From an uncultured Pseudophaeobacter sp. (GTDB taxonomy: Bacteria > Pseudomonadota > Alphaproteobacteria > Rhodobacterales > Rhodobacteraceae): 57,423 nucleotides of DNA. Of the stretch, positions 23,242 to 33,287 are shown piece by piece. Every line of letters begins with the position of its first letter. Position 1 is the first letter of the stretch. The notes beneath the pieces are model-generated. The model was given only the letters and a program-made list of their open reading frames with translations. It searched no databases and had not been told where the DNA came from. The translations under genes and the position numbers were made by a program. The stretch is taken from NCBI GenBank assembly GCA_905479575.1, contig CAJQNB010000019.1:1-57423 (forward strand), read 5' to 3'.

Positions 23242-25580
23242 CCATCAAAGAGAAGTTCGACGCCATGGATTACGGCCCTGCCCCCGAAAATGCCGCCGAG
23301 GCCTTGGCTTGGCTGATTGATCAGGGCGACCGGTTTGGCCATTTCATCAACGGTGCCTTCACCGCGCCTCAGGATGGGTTTGACAGCCGCAATCCCGCAA
23401 CGGGTGAGGTACTGGCCACCCTGAGCCAGGCAACCCAGGACGATGTTGATGCGGCGGTAAAATCCGCGCGCACAGCGCAGCCAAAATGGGAAAAGCTCGG
23501 TGGGCCGGGACGCGCTCGCTATCTCTATGCTATTGCCCGACTGCTGCAGAAACACGCCCGCCTGTTTGCGGTGCTGGAAACGCTCGACAATGGCAAACCA
23601 ATTCGCGAAAGCCGTGATATTGATATCCCGCTGGCGCAGCGCCATTTCTACTATCACGCCGGCATGGCCCAGCTGATGGAAAGCGAACTGCCCGAGGCCC
23701 AGGCGCTTGGGGTCTGTGGCCAGATCATCCCCTGGAACTTCCCGCTCTTGATGCTGGCCTGGAAGGTCGCGCCTGCGATTGCCATGGGCAATACCGTGGT
23801 GCTGAAACCGGCAGAATATACCTCGCTCACCGCGCTGCTGTTTGCAGACATCTGCCAACAGGCTGGCCTGCCCAAGGGCGTGGTCAATATTGTCACCGGC
23901 GATGGCGCCGTTGGTGAAATGATCGTCGCCGCAGAGGTGGACAAAATCGCCTTTACCGGCTCCACCTCTGTGGGGCGCCGCATCCGCGAAGCCACCGCAG
24001 GCACCGGCAAGGCGCTGACCCTCGAGCTGGGAGGGAAATCGCCCTATATCGTGTTTGACGATGCCGATCTGGACTCCGCTGTGGAAGGCCTGGTCGATGC
24101 CATCTGGTTCAATCAGGGCCAAGTCTGCTGCGCCGGCTCGCGGCTGTTGGTGCAGGAAAACATTGCCGATCGGTTCTATACCAAGCTCAAAGCCCGCATG
24201 GACAAGCTGCGCATCGGCAACCCGCTGGACAAATCCATCGACATCGGCGCGGTGGTGGATCCAGTGCAGCTGGAAACCATCACCACGCTGGTTGCCGGCA
24301 ATCAGGCCGGGGAAACCTATCAGCCCAGCCTGCGTCTGCCGCCCCAGGGCTGCTTCTTCCCACCCACCCTGATCCAGGGTCTGGCCCCGTCAGATCCGCT
24401 GATGCAGGAAGAGATCTTTGGCCCGGTGCTGGTCTCCTGCACCTTCCGCACCCCCGCCGAGGCGGTGGAGCTGGCCAATAACAGCCGCTACGGGTTGGCG
24501 GCCACCGTCTGGAGCGAGAATATAAATCTGGCGCTGGATCTGGCGCCAAAACTGGTGGCCGGCGTGGTCTGGATCAATGGCACCAATATGTTTGATGCCG
24601 CAGTCGGGTTTGGCGGTGTCCGTGAAAGCGGATTTGGCCGCGAAGGCGGCTGGGAGGGGCTTAGCGCCTATACCCGCCCCAAAGGCAAAACCAAACCGCT
24701 GGCACCTGTCGCGGCCTTTGCCGGCAAACAGGATAGCCACAGCGCCGATCCGGTGGACCGCACCGCCAAGATGTATATCGGTGGCAAGCAGGCACGACCC
24801 GACAGTGGCTATTCAAAGCCCGTCTTCAACAGTCACGGCGGGCTTTTGGGTCATGTAGGCATGGGCAGCCGCAAAGACATCCGCAACGCAGTTGAGGCCG
24901 CCGCCGGAGCCAAGGCCTGGTCCAAGACCACCGGCCATCTGCGGGCGCAAATTCTGTATTACATCGGCGAGAACCTGTCAGCACGGGCGGATGAATTTGC
25001 CCATCGCATTGATGCCATGACTGGTAAAAAGGCAGGGGCCAAAGAGGTTGAGACCGCGATTGAACGGCTGCTCACCGCTGCCGCCTGGGCCGACAAATAC
25101 GACGGTCAGGCCCATGCTGTGCCCATGCGGGCGGTTGCCCTGGCCATGAAAGAACCCGTCGGGGTGATTGGCGCGCTCTGCGCCGATGAGGCGCCGCTGT
25201 TGGGGCTTGTCTCGGTCATGGCGCCTGCCCTGGCCATGGGCAACCGGGTGGTGCTTGCCGCCTCGGGTCCCTTCCCGCTGGCCGCCACTGATTTCTATCA
25301 GGTGCTGGAAACCTCGGATGTGCCCGCCGGCGTGGTCAATATTCTGACCGGCGAGGCCACTGAGCTGGCACAGCCCCTGGCCGCCCATATGAATGTGGAT
25401 GCGGTCTGGAGCTTTTCTTCAACCGATCTGGCGCAGACAATCGAAGAGGCCTCGGCGCTCAACCTCAAACGGACCTGGGTCGCCCATGCCGCGTCGCTCG
25501 ACTGGAGCCACGATCACAGCCGCAAGTTCCTGTTGGAAGCCACCGAAGTGAAAAACATCTGGGTGCCCTACGGCGAATAG
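23238..25580 (+). CDS. ALDH16-type two-domain aldehyde dehydrogenase
   Basis: A 780-residue protein, about 1.6 times the usual ALDH length. The first domain (about 35-490) is complete: IIPWNFPLLM, FTGSTSVGRRI, general base Glu263 (LELGGKSPY) and catalytic Cys297 (FNQGQVCCAGSR), then EEIFGPVL. The second part (about 520-780) is a shorter ALDH-like domain (EPVGVIGALCADEAPLLGLV, ALAMGNRVVLA, PAGVVNILTG) without Glu or Cys catalytic residues. This layout defines ALDH16. Bacterial members with the Cys are active, whereas mammalian ALDH16A1 lacks it. In this operon the natural guess is oxidation of acetaldehyde released by DeoC, but activity toward other aldehydes is equally possible. Confidence 0.92.
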   Translation: MTIKEKFDAMDYGPAPENAAEALAWLIDQGDRFGHFINGAFTAPQDGFDSRNPATGEVLATLSQATQDDVDAAVKSARTAQPKWEKLGGPGRARYLYAIARLLQKHARLFAVLETLDNGKPIRESRDIDIPLAQRHFYYHAGMAQLMESELPEAQALGVCGQIIPWNFPLLMLAWKVAPAIAMGNTVVLKPAEYTSLTALLFADICQQAGLPKGVVNIVTGDGAVGEMIVAAEVDKIAFTGSTSVGRRIREATAGTGKALTLELGGKSPYIVFDDADLDSAVEGLVDAIWFNQGQVCCAGSRLLVQENIADRFYTKLKARMDKLRIGNPLDKSIDIGAVVDPVQLETITTLVAGNQAGETYQPSLRLPPQGCFFPPTLIQGLAPSDPLMQEEIFGPVLVSCTFRTPAEAVELANNSRYGLAATVWSENINLALDLAPKLVAGVVWINGTNMFDAAVGFGGVRESGFGREGGWEGLSAYTRPKGKTKPLAPVAAFAGKQDSHSADPVDRTAKMYIGGKQARPDSGYSKPVFNSHGGLLGHVGMGSRKDIRNAVEAAAGAKAWSKTTGHLRAQILYYIGENLSARADEFAHRIDAMTGKKAGAKEVETAIERLLTAAAWADKYDGQAHAVPMRAVALAMKEPVGVIGALCADEAPLLGLVSVMAPALAMGNRVVLAASGPFPLAATDFYQVLETSDVPAGVVNILTGEATELAQPLAAHMNVDAVWSFSSTDLAQTIEEASALNLKRTWVAHAASLDWSHDHSRKFLLEATEVKNIWVPYGE

Positions 25581-25630
25581 AGAAAACCCCCAGATTCAGG
25601 CCCGGCGAAAGCGCGGGTGCAAAACAACAA

Positions 25631-25650
25631 GGCCGGGGAAATCCCCGGCC
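25631..25650. terminator. Strong GC hairpin between convergent ALDH16 and M16 genes
   Basis: GGCCGGGG (25631-25638) and CCCCGGCC (25643-25650) pair perfectly around AAAT. No T-tract adjoins on the plus strand; on the minus strand TTGTTGTTTTG follows, so it could end transcripts from either side with low efficiency. Confidence 0.5.
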
Positions 25651-25705
25651 CTGAACGCTATGCTGTGTCGCCTTTTGTTGGCCCTACGCCTGAGCGCTTG
25701 ACCCG

Positions 25706-27031
25706 TCAGGGGCTGGCGATCAGCCCCTCAGGTCGGCCAACCACAACAAAATGTAGCGCCTCGGGCAGCAGAATTTCACTGGCCACCTGATTGATCTCCT
25801 CCAGGGTGACCGCGTTGACCTTATCATTGCGGGTCTGGACATAGTCGATGGGCAGGTCATCTATCTGCATCCCCACCAGGATTGAGGCAATCCGGCCATT
25901 GCCGTCAAAGCGCAGCGGATAGGCCCCAGTGAGATAGGTCTTGGCGTCTGTCAGCTCTTTCTCGGTGACGCCATCGCTGGCAAGCCGCTGCCATTCGCCC
26001 TGAATTACCTCCACCGCTTCGGCCATTTTGCCATTCGCAGAGCCCAGCTGCCCCATATAGACAGAGGCCAGATCCTGCGGCACCAGATAGGAATAGACCC
26101 CATAGGTCAGGCCCCGCTTTTCGCGCACCTCTGTCATCAGGCGACTGTCAAAGGAGCCACCGCCAAGGATCTGATTCATGATATAGGCGGCAAAGAACCG
26201 GGGATCATCCCGGGTGATCCCCATATGACCAAACAGCGCCACCGATTGCGGCGTGTCGTAATCAACAATGCTGATGCCGCCAGAAATCGTCACCTCGGCC
26301 GGGCCGGGCAACGGCGCGCCCGTAGGCGCCATGCCCCCCAATAGCCGGTCCAACAGCGCGCCCAGCTCATCTGGGGTGATATCACCGACAGCACTGACAT
26401 AAAGCCTGTCGCGGGCAAAAACTGCCTCATGGGCGGCAAAGACATCCTGACGGGTCAGCGCGGAAACACTGTCTATGGTGCCCTTGCCGGAGCTGCCATA
26501 GGGGTGATCGCCATAGGCCATTTCGGCAAAGGCCCGACTGGCGATCTTGTTGGGGTCTTTCAGATCCGACCGCAGCCCGGCCAACACCTGCGCCCGCACT
26601 CGGTCAAGCGCATCCTGATCAAAGCGCGGCTCTTGCAGGGTTTGGCGCAGCAAACCCACAGCCGCATCGCGGTTTTCACTGAGAAACCGCGCCGAGACCG
26701 ACAGGCTGTCCCGGTCAGCGTCATAGCCAAAGCTTGCCGCCAGATTTTCAACCGCACGGGCATAGGCCTGCGCCCGCATCTCGCCAGAGCCCTCTTCGAG
26801 CAATCCGGCCATCATATAGGTGGCGCCGCGTTTCCCCGGCGCATCCAGCGAAGTGCCGCCGCGAAAGCGCAGTTCAAGCGCAGTAAAGGGGATCGAGTGG
26901 TCCTCGACCAGCCAGGCGGTAATCCCGCCGGGAGAGGTCACTTCGTTGATTTTAATCTCGGCCTGCGCGGGCAGGACCAACAGGGAAACCCAGGCAACAA
27001 CTGCCATCGTCAAAGCTGTAAGACGCATCAT
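25706..27031 (-). CDS. M16-family protease homologue lacking the zinc motif
   Basis: A 441-residue protein with a signal peptide (MMRLTALTMAVVAWVSLLVLP, cleavage near AQA-EIK). It has the two-domain M16 (pitrilysin/processing-peptidase) fold, with GGTSLDAPGKRGATYMMAGLLEEGSG where the active enzymes have HxxEH. The C-terminal half retains the R/Y substrate-binding signature (EVREKRGLTYGVYSYL), which in M16B heterodimers comes from the inactive partner. It overlaps the active M16 gene by 4 bp. I therefore predict that the two form a periplasmic M16B heterodimer, this one being the non-catalytic alpha-like subunit. Confidence 0.9.
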   Translation of the reverse strand: MMRLTALTMAVVAWVSLLVLPAQAEIKINEVTSPGGITAWLVEDHSIPFTALELRFRGGTSLDAPGKRGATYMMAGLLEEGSGEMRAQAYARAVENLAASFGYDADRDSLSVSARFLSENRDAAVGLLRQTLQEPRFDQDALDRVRAQVLAGLRSDLKDPNKIASRAFAEMAYGDHPYGSSGKGTIDSVSALTRQDVFAAHEAVFARDRLYVSAVGDITPDELGALLDRLLGGMAPTGAPLPGPAEVTISGGISIVDYDTPQSVALFGHMGITRDDPRFFAAYIMNQILGGGSFDSRLMTEVREKRGLTYGVYSYLVPQDLASVYMGQLGSANGKMAEAVEVIQGEWQRLASDGVTEKELTDAKTYLTGAYPLRFDGNGRIASILVGMQIDDLPIDYVQTRNDKVNAVTLEEINQVASEILLPEALHFVVVGRPEGLIASP

Positions 27032-28392
27032 TCGCCCTCCTCCTGCCGCATCATCCAGCCCGTCACCGAGGCCTCGGGGCGGAGCAAGTTTTGCGCTGCG
27101 GCAATGATTTCATCCGAGGTGACAGACTGCAGTATCTGCGGCCAGTCCTGTACATCCTGCACCGTCAAGCCCGAGGTCAGCGCCCGGCCATAGCGATTGG
27201 CAATCCCGTCCACATTATCGCGGGCATAGATTTCCGACGCACGCAGCTGCAGCTTGATCCGCTCCAGCTGTTCGGCATCGACGCCCTCGGCCAGGAAGGC
27301 ACTCACGGTGGCATCCAGCGCCGCTTCGGCCTGGTCCAGGCTGACGCCCTCGGCAGGTACAATCAGAAAGTCAAAACTGGTCTTGTCCAATGACACACCC
27401 GAATAAAACGCCCCGGTATAGACCGCGACCTGCTGGTCAAATTGCAGCGCATTGGACAGGTAGGAGGTGGACCCACCCCCCAACAGCTCTGCCAGCAGAT
27501 AAAGCGCTGCCGCCTCTTCCTGGGCTCCGGCGTTGCGCTCGGTTGCCAGATAGGAGCGCTGAACATAGGGCTGGGCCACGCGGGGATCGCGAAAGATCAG
27601 CCGCCGCTCGGCGTTTTGCGGCGGCTCTTTGCTGCGGGCCCGCACCTTTGGCAGATCAGGGTTGGCCGGAAGGCTGCCATAATAGGTCTCGGCCAGGGAT
27701 TTGACCTCTGCGGGGTCAACGTCCCCTGAAACCACCAGAATGGCGTTATTGGGCGCATAGAATGTGCCGTAAAAGGACAGGGCATCGTCGATGTCCAGAG
27801 CTTCCATCTCGTGGCGCCAGCCAATCACCGGCTGACCGTAACGATGGTTGAGATACTGCGCCGCGTTCAGCTGCTCGCCAAATAGTGCACGGGGATTGTT
27901 ATCGGTGCGCTGGTTGCGCTCTTCCAGAATGACTTCCCGCTCGGTGACAATCTCTTCTTCGGAAAGACGCAGATTGACCATGCGGTCGCTCTCCATCCGC
28001 ATCATCAGCTCTAGCCGATCCGAGGCAACGCGCTGGTAATAGGCGGTGTAATCGTAGCTGGTAAAGGCATTGTCGCGGCCACCATTGGCCGCCACGGTCG
28101 CCGAGAGCTCACCAGGGGCAAGGGTATCGGTGCCCTTGAACAGAAGATGTTCCAGAAAATGCGCCACCCCGGATTGACCAATGGGTTCATCCGCGGAGCC
28201 GGCGCGATACCAGACCATATGCTGCACCACCGGCACCCGGTGATCCTCGACGACGACAACTTCCATGCCATTGTCCAAGGCAAAACTGGTCACCATATCA
28301 TCCGGTCCCGCAGCGCCATCCTTCGTGTCGGCCAGAGCCGCCGTCAGGCTGAAGCTTAGCACGGTGGCCGCCAAAGCAATCCTTGGGAACAT
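27028..28392 (-). CDS. Zinc metalloprotease, M16 family (catalytic subunit)
   Basis: A 454-residue protein with a signal peptide (MFPRIALAATVLSFSLTAALA-DTK). The inverted zinc motif HFLEH is at residues 78-82, followed by the distal glutamate in VTEREVILEERNQRTD. The C-terminal domain is present but lacks the R/Y pair found in the partner. Predicted periplasmic peptide-degrading enzyme working with the next gene. ATG at 28392 is preceded by GAGGAGAG. The 332-bp gap upstream separates it from the DUF3035 lipoprotein gene, so it probably has its own promoter. Confidence 0.93.
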   Translation of the reverse strand: MFPRIALAATVLSFSLTAALADTKDGAAGPDDMVTSFALDNGMEVVVVEDHRVPVVQHMVWYRAGSADEPIGQSGVAHFLEHLLFKGTDTLAPGELSATVAANGGRDNAFTSYDYTAYYQRVASDRLELMMRMESDRMVNLRLSEEEIVTEREVILEERNQRTDNNPRALFGEQLNAAQYLNHRYGQPVIGWRHEMEALDIDDALSFYGTFYAPNNAILVVSGDVDPAEVKSLAETYYGSLPANPDLPKVRARSKEPPQNAERRLIFRDPRVAQPYVQRSYLATERNAGAQEEAAALYLLAELLGGGSTSYLSNALQFDQQVAVYTGAFYSGVSLDKTSFDFLIVPAEGVSLDQAEAALDATVSAFLAEGVDAEQLERIKLQLRASEIYARDNVDGIANRYGRALTSGLTVQDVQDWPQILQSVTSDEIIAAAQNLLRPEASVTGWMMRQEEGE

Positions 28393-28724
28393 TCGGCACT
28401 CTCCTCATTGTTGACCTTGCGGCCCTTGGGCCAGGCCCCATATTTGGGGCAGCCCTGTACTCTATTCAACCTACGCCCCTGACATCTGGGCGCAAGCGAC
28501 ACTCTCGCAAAGGTGAATACTGGCAGAGCCTCTTGCCCCAGCCCATTTCCAGCCCAATTTCCGTCGTCATGACGGTAGCAAGACCGGGTGAATCATAGAT
28601 GAAACACCGGGAAATGAAGCAGCCGAGACAGCAGCGCCAGACAGACCCGCTAACGCATACGGGGCCGCGCAAGCAGCCCCATCAAGCCAGGTCAATCAAA
28701 CCCATTTCAGTAGAGAAAACGCCG
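28393..28724. other. Intergenic region upstream of the M16 pair
   Basis: 332 bp without a convincing gene. It holds a GC stem with one mismatch (GGGGC at 28661-28665 and GCCCC at 28676-28680), which could end the DUF3035 transcript, and a short element CCGTC-GTCAT-GACGG at 28561-28575 containing the palindrome GTCATGAC. The promoter for the two M16 genes must lie here, but I cannot assign -35/-10 boxes with confidence. Confidence 0.45.
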
Positions 28725-29246
28725 TTATTCTTCGTTCCGGGGCGGTGCCGAAGGTGTTGCAACCCCAGCCCGGCGAAAGGCTTCATTGGCCGCAAAGGGA
28801 TCAAGCGTTTGTTTGGAATAGATCTGTTCGTAGCGATCAACAGGCGCAATCTTGATCCGCCCACCGCGACGTCTGCGTTTGAGGAAAGCTGCGTCCTCGC
28901 TGGCCAGCACCTGGCGCACATCCGCGGACACACCATAACGGCTGGAGGCGGTGACCAGACCAGAATCGCTGGCAGGGATCGCGTTGCCGGGCAGCAGGGC
29001 AGCAGGTTTGCCTCCCAAGGCAACAACAGCCTCGGCCTGCGGGTTCACATCACTGCGGTTTTGCCCACCCGGAGTTGGGGTTGGCAGGGCAGTATAGTTC
29101 TCAGGGGCGCTCAAAGGTTTGGGCGGTAAGACAAGGAACTCATCCGGTCCGGTGCCGGTACTGCGGATATCCCGCAGCTCTTTTCGGCCGCAGCCAGATA
29201 CAGCCACAGCACAAATCAGACCGATAATCGCCAGAGGAATTCGCAT
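28725..29246 (-). CDS. DUF3035 lipoprotein
   Basis: A 173-residue protein with a lipoprotein signal (MRIPLAIIGLICAVAVSGCG; lipobox VSGC, Cys19). The mature part begins with RSTGTGPDEFLVLPPKPLSAP and the family-typical PTP-GG-NR-D-NPQAEAVVALGG. It is a Rhodobacterales-restricted DUF3035 protein of unknown role. It lies immediately downstream of lspA, the signal peptidase that would process it, and this order is common in the group. Confidence 0.9.
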   Translation of the reverse strand: MRIPLAIIGLICAVAVSGCGRKELRDIRSTGTGPDEFLVLPPKPLSAPENYTALPTPTPGGQNRSDVNPQAEAVVALGGKPAALLPGNAIPASDSGLVTASSRYGVSADVRQVLASEDAAFLKRRRRGGRIKIAPVDRYEQIYSKQTLDPFAANEAFRRAGVATPSAPPRNEE

Positions 29247-29301
29247 TTCCCCAATACTCCCGACAGTTTCAACGCGGTTTTAGCCTATTTCCCAATGGAG
29301 G

Positions 29302-29787
29302 TCACGCAGGCTTTTTGATGCGCCCCTCAAACAGGATCAAACCCGCTGCTCCGGCAAAGATGAACACATCCGCCAGATTAAAGACATAGGGATTGTTCAG
29401 CCCACAACAGGACATGTTGAGAAAGTCGAGAACATAGCCATAAAGCAGACGATCGGCAACATTGCCAAGCGCACCGCCAATGACCAGCCCCGCAGAGACC
29501 TGCATCAGGGCGCCCTTGTCGCGCCCGCGCCCGATCCACAGCACCAGCGCCAGGCAAATCGCCAGCGACAGAGCAATCAAAATCCAACGGGCACTCTCGG
29601 TGCCATCGCCAAACAAGCCAAAATTAATGCCGGTGTTTTCGCCATAGCGAAAATTCAGCAGCGGCGGCAGCACATCAATGCTGAGACGCCGTGACAGGCC
29701 CATCCAGTGGATGACCAGGTATTTGCTGGCCTGATCCAACAGAAAGGCCCAGAAGGCGCCCCAAAATATCATACGTGCTGCTGCCAT
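29302..29787 (-). CDS. lspA: Lipoprotein signal peptidase (signal peptidase II)
   Basis: A 161-residue inner-membrane aspartyl protease with four helices. The signatures are LLDQASKYLV at the N-terminus, NFRYGENTGINFGLF, GGALGNVADRLLYGYVLDFL with catalytic Asp112, and FNLADVFIF with catalytic Asp140. It removes signal peptides from prolipoproteins after diacylglyceryl attachment. It starts 18 bp after purH and the DUF3035 lipoprotein gene follows 55 bp later. Confidence 0.96.
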   Translation of the reverse strand: MAAARMIFWGAFWAFLLDQASKYLVIHWMGLSRRLSIDVLPPLLNFRYGENTGINFGLFGDGTESARWILIALSLAICLALVLWIGRGRDKGALMQVSAGLVIGGALGNVADRLLYGYVLDFLNMSCCGLNNPYVFNLADVFIFAGAAGLILFEGRIKKPA

Positions 29788-29805
29788 GTGTTGCTCGTGT
29801 CTGGT

Positions 29806-31395
29806 TTAGTGACGGAAGTGGCGCATGCCGGTAAAGACCATGGCGATGCCCTGGGCATTGGCTGCCGCGATCACCTCATCGTCGCGCATCGAGCCACCGG
29901 GCTGGATCACGCAGGTCGCGCCTGCAGCCGCCGCTTCCAGCAGGCCATCCGCAAAGGGGAAGAAGGCGTCTGAAGCCACAGCCGATCCTTTGGCGAGGCT
30001 TTCGTCCAGGCCCAGCTCATCCGCCATGCGCTGCGCCTTGGAAGCGGCCACATTGGCACTGTCCAGGCGGCTCATCTGGCCGGCGCCGACGCCAACGGTG
30101 GCATTGCCTTTGACATAGACGATGGCGTTGGATTTGACGTGTTTGGCAACCTTCCAGGCAAAGAGCAGATCCTGCATCTGTTCCTCGGTCGGTGCTTTTT
30201 CGGTGACAACCTTCAGATCATCCAGGCCGACATAGCCCACGTCCTTGTCCTGCACCAGAACACCGCCGCCAACCTGTTTGTAGGCGGTTTGGGCCGCGCG
30301 GGTGTCTGGCAGACCATCGGTCAGCAGCAGGCGCAGGTTTTTCTTGGCGGCAAAGATCGCCTTGGCCTCATCCGAGGCACCGGGGGCAATCACCACCTCG
30401 GTGAAGATCTCGACGATTTTGGTGGCGGTTTCTGCGTCCAACGGCTGGTTCAACGCCACAATGCCACCAAAGGCAGAGGTGCGGTCGCAATCAAAGGCCT
30501 TTTGGTAGGCCTCTGTCAGCGTGGCGCCCTTGGCCACACCGCAGGGGTTGGCGTGTTTGATGATGGCCACGGCGGCGGTTTCAGCCGGGTCAAACTCGGC
30601 AACCAGCTCATAGGCGGCGTCGGTATCGTTGATATTGTTGTAGGACAGTTCCTTGCCCTGCAACTGCTGCGCGGTGGCAACGCCGGGGCGGTCGGTGCCA
30701 TCGGTGTAAAAGGCCGCTTTCTGGTGGCTGTTCTCACCATAGCGCAGGGTCTGTTTCAGCTCACCGGCAAAGGCACGGCGACGGGGCGCTTCCAGCTCCA
30801 GCGCGCCAGCCAGCCAGGTCGACACAGCCGCATCATAGGCCGCGGTGCGGGCATAGGCGATTTGCGCCAGCTTACGGCGGTATGCGGGGTCGGTGGCCCC
30901 GTTGTTCTGGTCCATGTCAGCCAGGACCGCGTCATAGTCGGCCACATCCACCACCACGGTCACATCACCATGATTTTTTGCAGCGGCGCGAATCATTGCC
31001 GGGCCACCGATGTCGATGTTTTCGATGCAGGTGTCATAGTCGGCACCCTTGGCGACGGTTTCCTCGAACGGGTAGAGGTTCACCACCAACAGGTCGATGG
31101 GGCCAATGCCGTGCTCGTCCATGGCTTTGACGTGATCGGCATTGTCGCGCAGCGCCAGCAGCCCGCCATGCACCATCGGGTGCAGAGTTTTCACCCGGCC
31201 ATCCATCATTTCAGGAAAGCCGGTGATATCAGCCACATCTTTGACCGTGAGGCCCGCCTCGCGCAGGGTCTTGGCGGACCCACCGGTGGACAAAAGCTCA
31301 ACGCCGCGGGCGCTCAGCGCCTTGCCCAGATCGATGAGACCGGTCTTGTCGGATACGGAAAGCAGGGCGCGGCGGATGGGGGTCTGGTCGGTCAT
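29806..31395 (-). CDS. purH: Bifunctional AICAR formyltransferase / IMP cyclohydrolase
   Basis: A 529-residue enzyme, the same length as in E. coli, catalysing the last two steps of IMP synthesis. The N-terminal MGS-like cyclohydrolase domain (1-200) shows [33 protein letters not shown] and [11 protein letters not shown]. The C-terminal formyltransferase domain (200-529) shows [38 protein letters not shown] and [14 protein letters not shown] at 31395 has AAAGGAC upstream. It lies between the heparinase-like gene (31 bp) and lspA (18 bp) in one orientation. Confidence 0.97.
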   Translation of the reverse strand: MTDQTPIRRALLSVSDKTGLIDLGKALSARGVELLSTGGSAKTLREAGLTVKDVADITGFPEMMDGRVKTLHPMVHGGLLALRDNADHVKAMDEHGIGPIDLLVVNLYPFEETVAKGADYDTCIENIDIGGPAMIRAAAKNHGDVTVVVDVADYDAVLADMDQNNGATDPAYRRKLAQIAYARTAAYDAAVSTWLAGALELEAPRRRAFAGELKQTLRYGENSHQKAAFYTDGTDRPGVATAQQLQGKELSYNNINDTDAAYELVAEFDPAETAAVAIIKHANPCGVAKGATLTEAYQKAFDCDRTSAFGGIVALNQPLDAETATKIVEIFTEVVIAPGASDEAKAIFAAKKNLRLLLTDGLPDTRAAQTAYKQVGGGVLVQDKDVGYVGLDDLKVVTEKAPTEEQMQDLLFAWKVAKHVKSNAIVYVKGNATVGVGAGQMSRLDSANVAASKAQRMADELGLDESLAKGSAVASDAFFPFADGLLEAAAAGATCVIQPGGSMRDDEVIAAANAQGIAMVFTGMRHFRH

Positions 31396-31426
31396 GGCAG
31401 GGCGGTCCTTTACAGGCTCATTAGGC

Positions 31427-33181
31427 TCAGTCAAAAATTTCGGGCTCATCCCGATTCAGGTCGCGCACGGCAATCGCAGTCTCCTGCGCCTTGCTGAGCG
31501 TCCACCGGACGCGTGTCGCATACTCGATTGCGCGACCAGATAAAACGATCTGCTTTGACGCACGAGGCTTTAATCGCGTTTTTTCCAGATAAACACTAGG
31601 TTCCAGCTTCAAATCGCAGCTGCCGTCGTGGCGAAACACCCAAATCTCGCCGCTCTTCAGTGCCATCGACACCGCCGAGCCCCCCAGATCCAGCGCAGAA
31701 TCCACCTCAGGGTGGAGATGCAAGCGCAGCTCAAACCCGACGCCCTTGGTCCCCGAGTGATCCAGCACCTTGGAAAAGACCCGTTTGGCCGGGTCTTCGA
31801 TGGCCACCAGCAGATCTTCGCCAGACAGGCTGCGGCCATCATCCGACAGCACCAATGTGCGGGCATGGGTCAGGCCAAAGCCTCGCAGATAGCCGTCATG
31901 CCCGCCCTGAAAGCGATGACCTTCGGCCTGCTCATCCAAAGCGACCTGCACCTCGCCGGGGCCTTCCACCAGCAGTTCCTGGCCAGTGGTGCGATCCGGA
32001 GCCGCCAGTCGGGCGCTGGAATGCCCTGCAAGACACAGGGTTGAATGCGACGGCGTTGCCCGCCCGGCGCGACGCCATTCCAGACCAAAGGTCTCTCCCG
32101 AGCCGCAGTTGACAATCAAAGGCCGCCGCCCCGAAGTCAGTTCAAACGCCAGTGTCGATGCATGGCCATTGCTGGAGGCCGCACCCTGTGGGGGCACCGC
32201 AGCATCAATCACCACAGAGGTTCTGCGCGCCGCCAGACGGGCATACCCCATGGCCAGCCCGTCACGGTGATCTCCTGTCACGTGGCTGGCCGCCAGGGCA
32301 TGATCCAGCCAGCCTTCCAAGCCACGCCCGCCACCATGAAACCGCGCCAGCCCGCCATCCGCATGACGCAGCGTGCGCAGCGCCGGGGCAATCCGCTCGA
32401 TCGCCGCTGTCTGTGCCGAAGGCACCGTGCGACCGGCCTCATGCAGGGCGGCGGCGGCCCAGGTCAACAGGGTAAAGACTTCCAGCAGCTCTTCGGGATT
32501 GCGCGTCGGCACGCCGCCCTCGGCATCTATCTGGCGCTCGCATTCCGCCGCCAGGGCCCGGATCGCCGGATCCGCCAGCTCTTCGCGGCCCTGCAGCGCC
32601 AGACCGGCATAAATCAGGCCTGTCAGGGCCTCAAACCGGGGCAATCCCGGCGAGGCTCCCTGCCAGCGCTGGGACAGAAACCAAGTCTGCTGCGACAGGG
32701 ACTGATAGAACACTTCGGTCTCGGCGCGGTCTTTGCTGCTGAGCAGGAACAGAGCATGGTTGATCCAGCGGATCACCCGGCGCCCGGTCAGATCCGGCGA
32801 CCAGGCCAAAGCCGCCCCCCGCCCATTGCCAGCGCCATGGGTTTCGATCCAGCCCCAGACCCATTTCTGCGCCTTGACCCGTGCCCTGATATCGCCAACC
32901 GCCGCCAGATCATCGAGCCAGCCAAAGCCCTGACGTTCCGCCTCAAAGGCCGCATCCGGTGCGTTGACGTCCCACAGGCCGGTGGTTTCTGATTCGACCA
33001 GATAGCCGGCAAACAGCAGATTGCCCGCCACCAACTGGCGGCCACGGGCAAAACTGCCAATGGTGCGAGGTTCGGGTTGCGAGACAAACCCGGTGGCTGC
33101 TGGCTGCTTACGGGCGCGCCAGGCGTATAGCCTATTCATCATGCGAGTCCCGCGACCCGCTACTCTGTCGTATCTGGACAT
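31427..33181 (-). CDS. Heparinase II/III family protein
   Basis: A 584-residue protein. The N-terminal alpha/alpha-toroid part (about 40-320) includes the heparinase N-terminal features [10 protein letters not shown] and [14 protein letters not shown]. The C-terminal beta-sandwich heparinase II/III domain (about 330-570) includes [26 protein letters not shown] and [15 protein letters not shown]. No signal peptide is evident, so unlike secreted polysaccharide lyases it may be cytoplasmic or exported by another path. Its constant place between rsmB and purH in Rhodobacteraceae suggests a housekeeping envelope or glycan role rather than polysaccharide degradation. Start at 33181 is supported by a GAGGCAGAG; ATGs at 33142/33139 are alternatives. 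Confidence 0.9.
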   Translation of the reverse strand: MSRYDRVAGRGTRMMNRLYAWRARKQPAATGFVSQPEPRTIGSFARGRQLVAGNLLFAGYLVESETTGLWDVNAPDAAFEAERQGFGWLDDLAAVGDIRARVKAQKWVWGWIETHGAGNGRGAALAWSPDLTGRRVIRWINHALFLLSSKDRAETEVFYQSLSQQTWFLSQRWQGASPGLPRFEALTGLIYAGLALQGREELADPAIRALAAECERQIDAEGGVPTRNPEELLEVFTLLTWAAAALHEAGRTVPSAQTAAIERIAPALRTLRHADGGLARFHGGGRGLEGWLDHALAASHVTGDHRDGLAMGYARLAARRTSVVIDAAVPPQGAASSNGHASTLAFELTSGRRPLIVNCGSGETFGLEWRRAGRATPSHSTLCLAGHSSARLAAPDRTTGQELLVEGPGEVQVALDEQAEGHRFQGGHDGYLRGFGLTHARTLVLSDDGRSLSGEDLLVAIEDPAKRVFSKVLDHSGTKGVGFELRLHLHPEVDSALDLGGSAVSMALKSGEIWVFRHDGSCDLKLEPSVYLEKTRLKPRASKQIVLSGRAIEYATRVRWTLSKAQETAIAVRDLNRDEPEIFD

Positions 33182-33287
33182 GCTCTCTGCCTCACGCCTG
33201 TGTGCCTGTGATTGGCCGACGTTTTGGCAAAAGGATAGCCGCCTTGGCGCATCAAGTCACCGATGAAAGCGACCTCACGGTGCAGCC

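Noticed and set aside
22398..24122. A 574-codon minus-strand frame opposite deoC and ALDH16
   Set aside because: It spans three real genes on the other strand and shows low-complexity shadow composition.
30139..31497. A 452-codon plus-strand frame opposite purH
   Set aside because: Shadow of purH with Gly/Val/His-rich translation typical of antisense frames.
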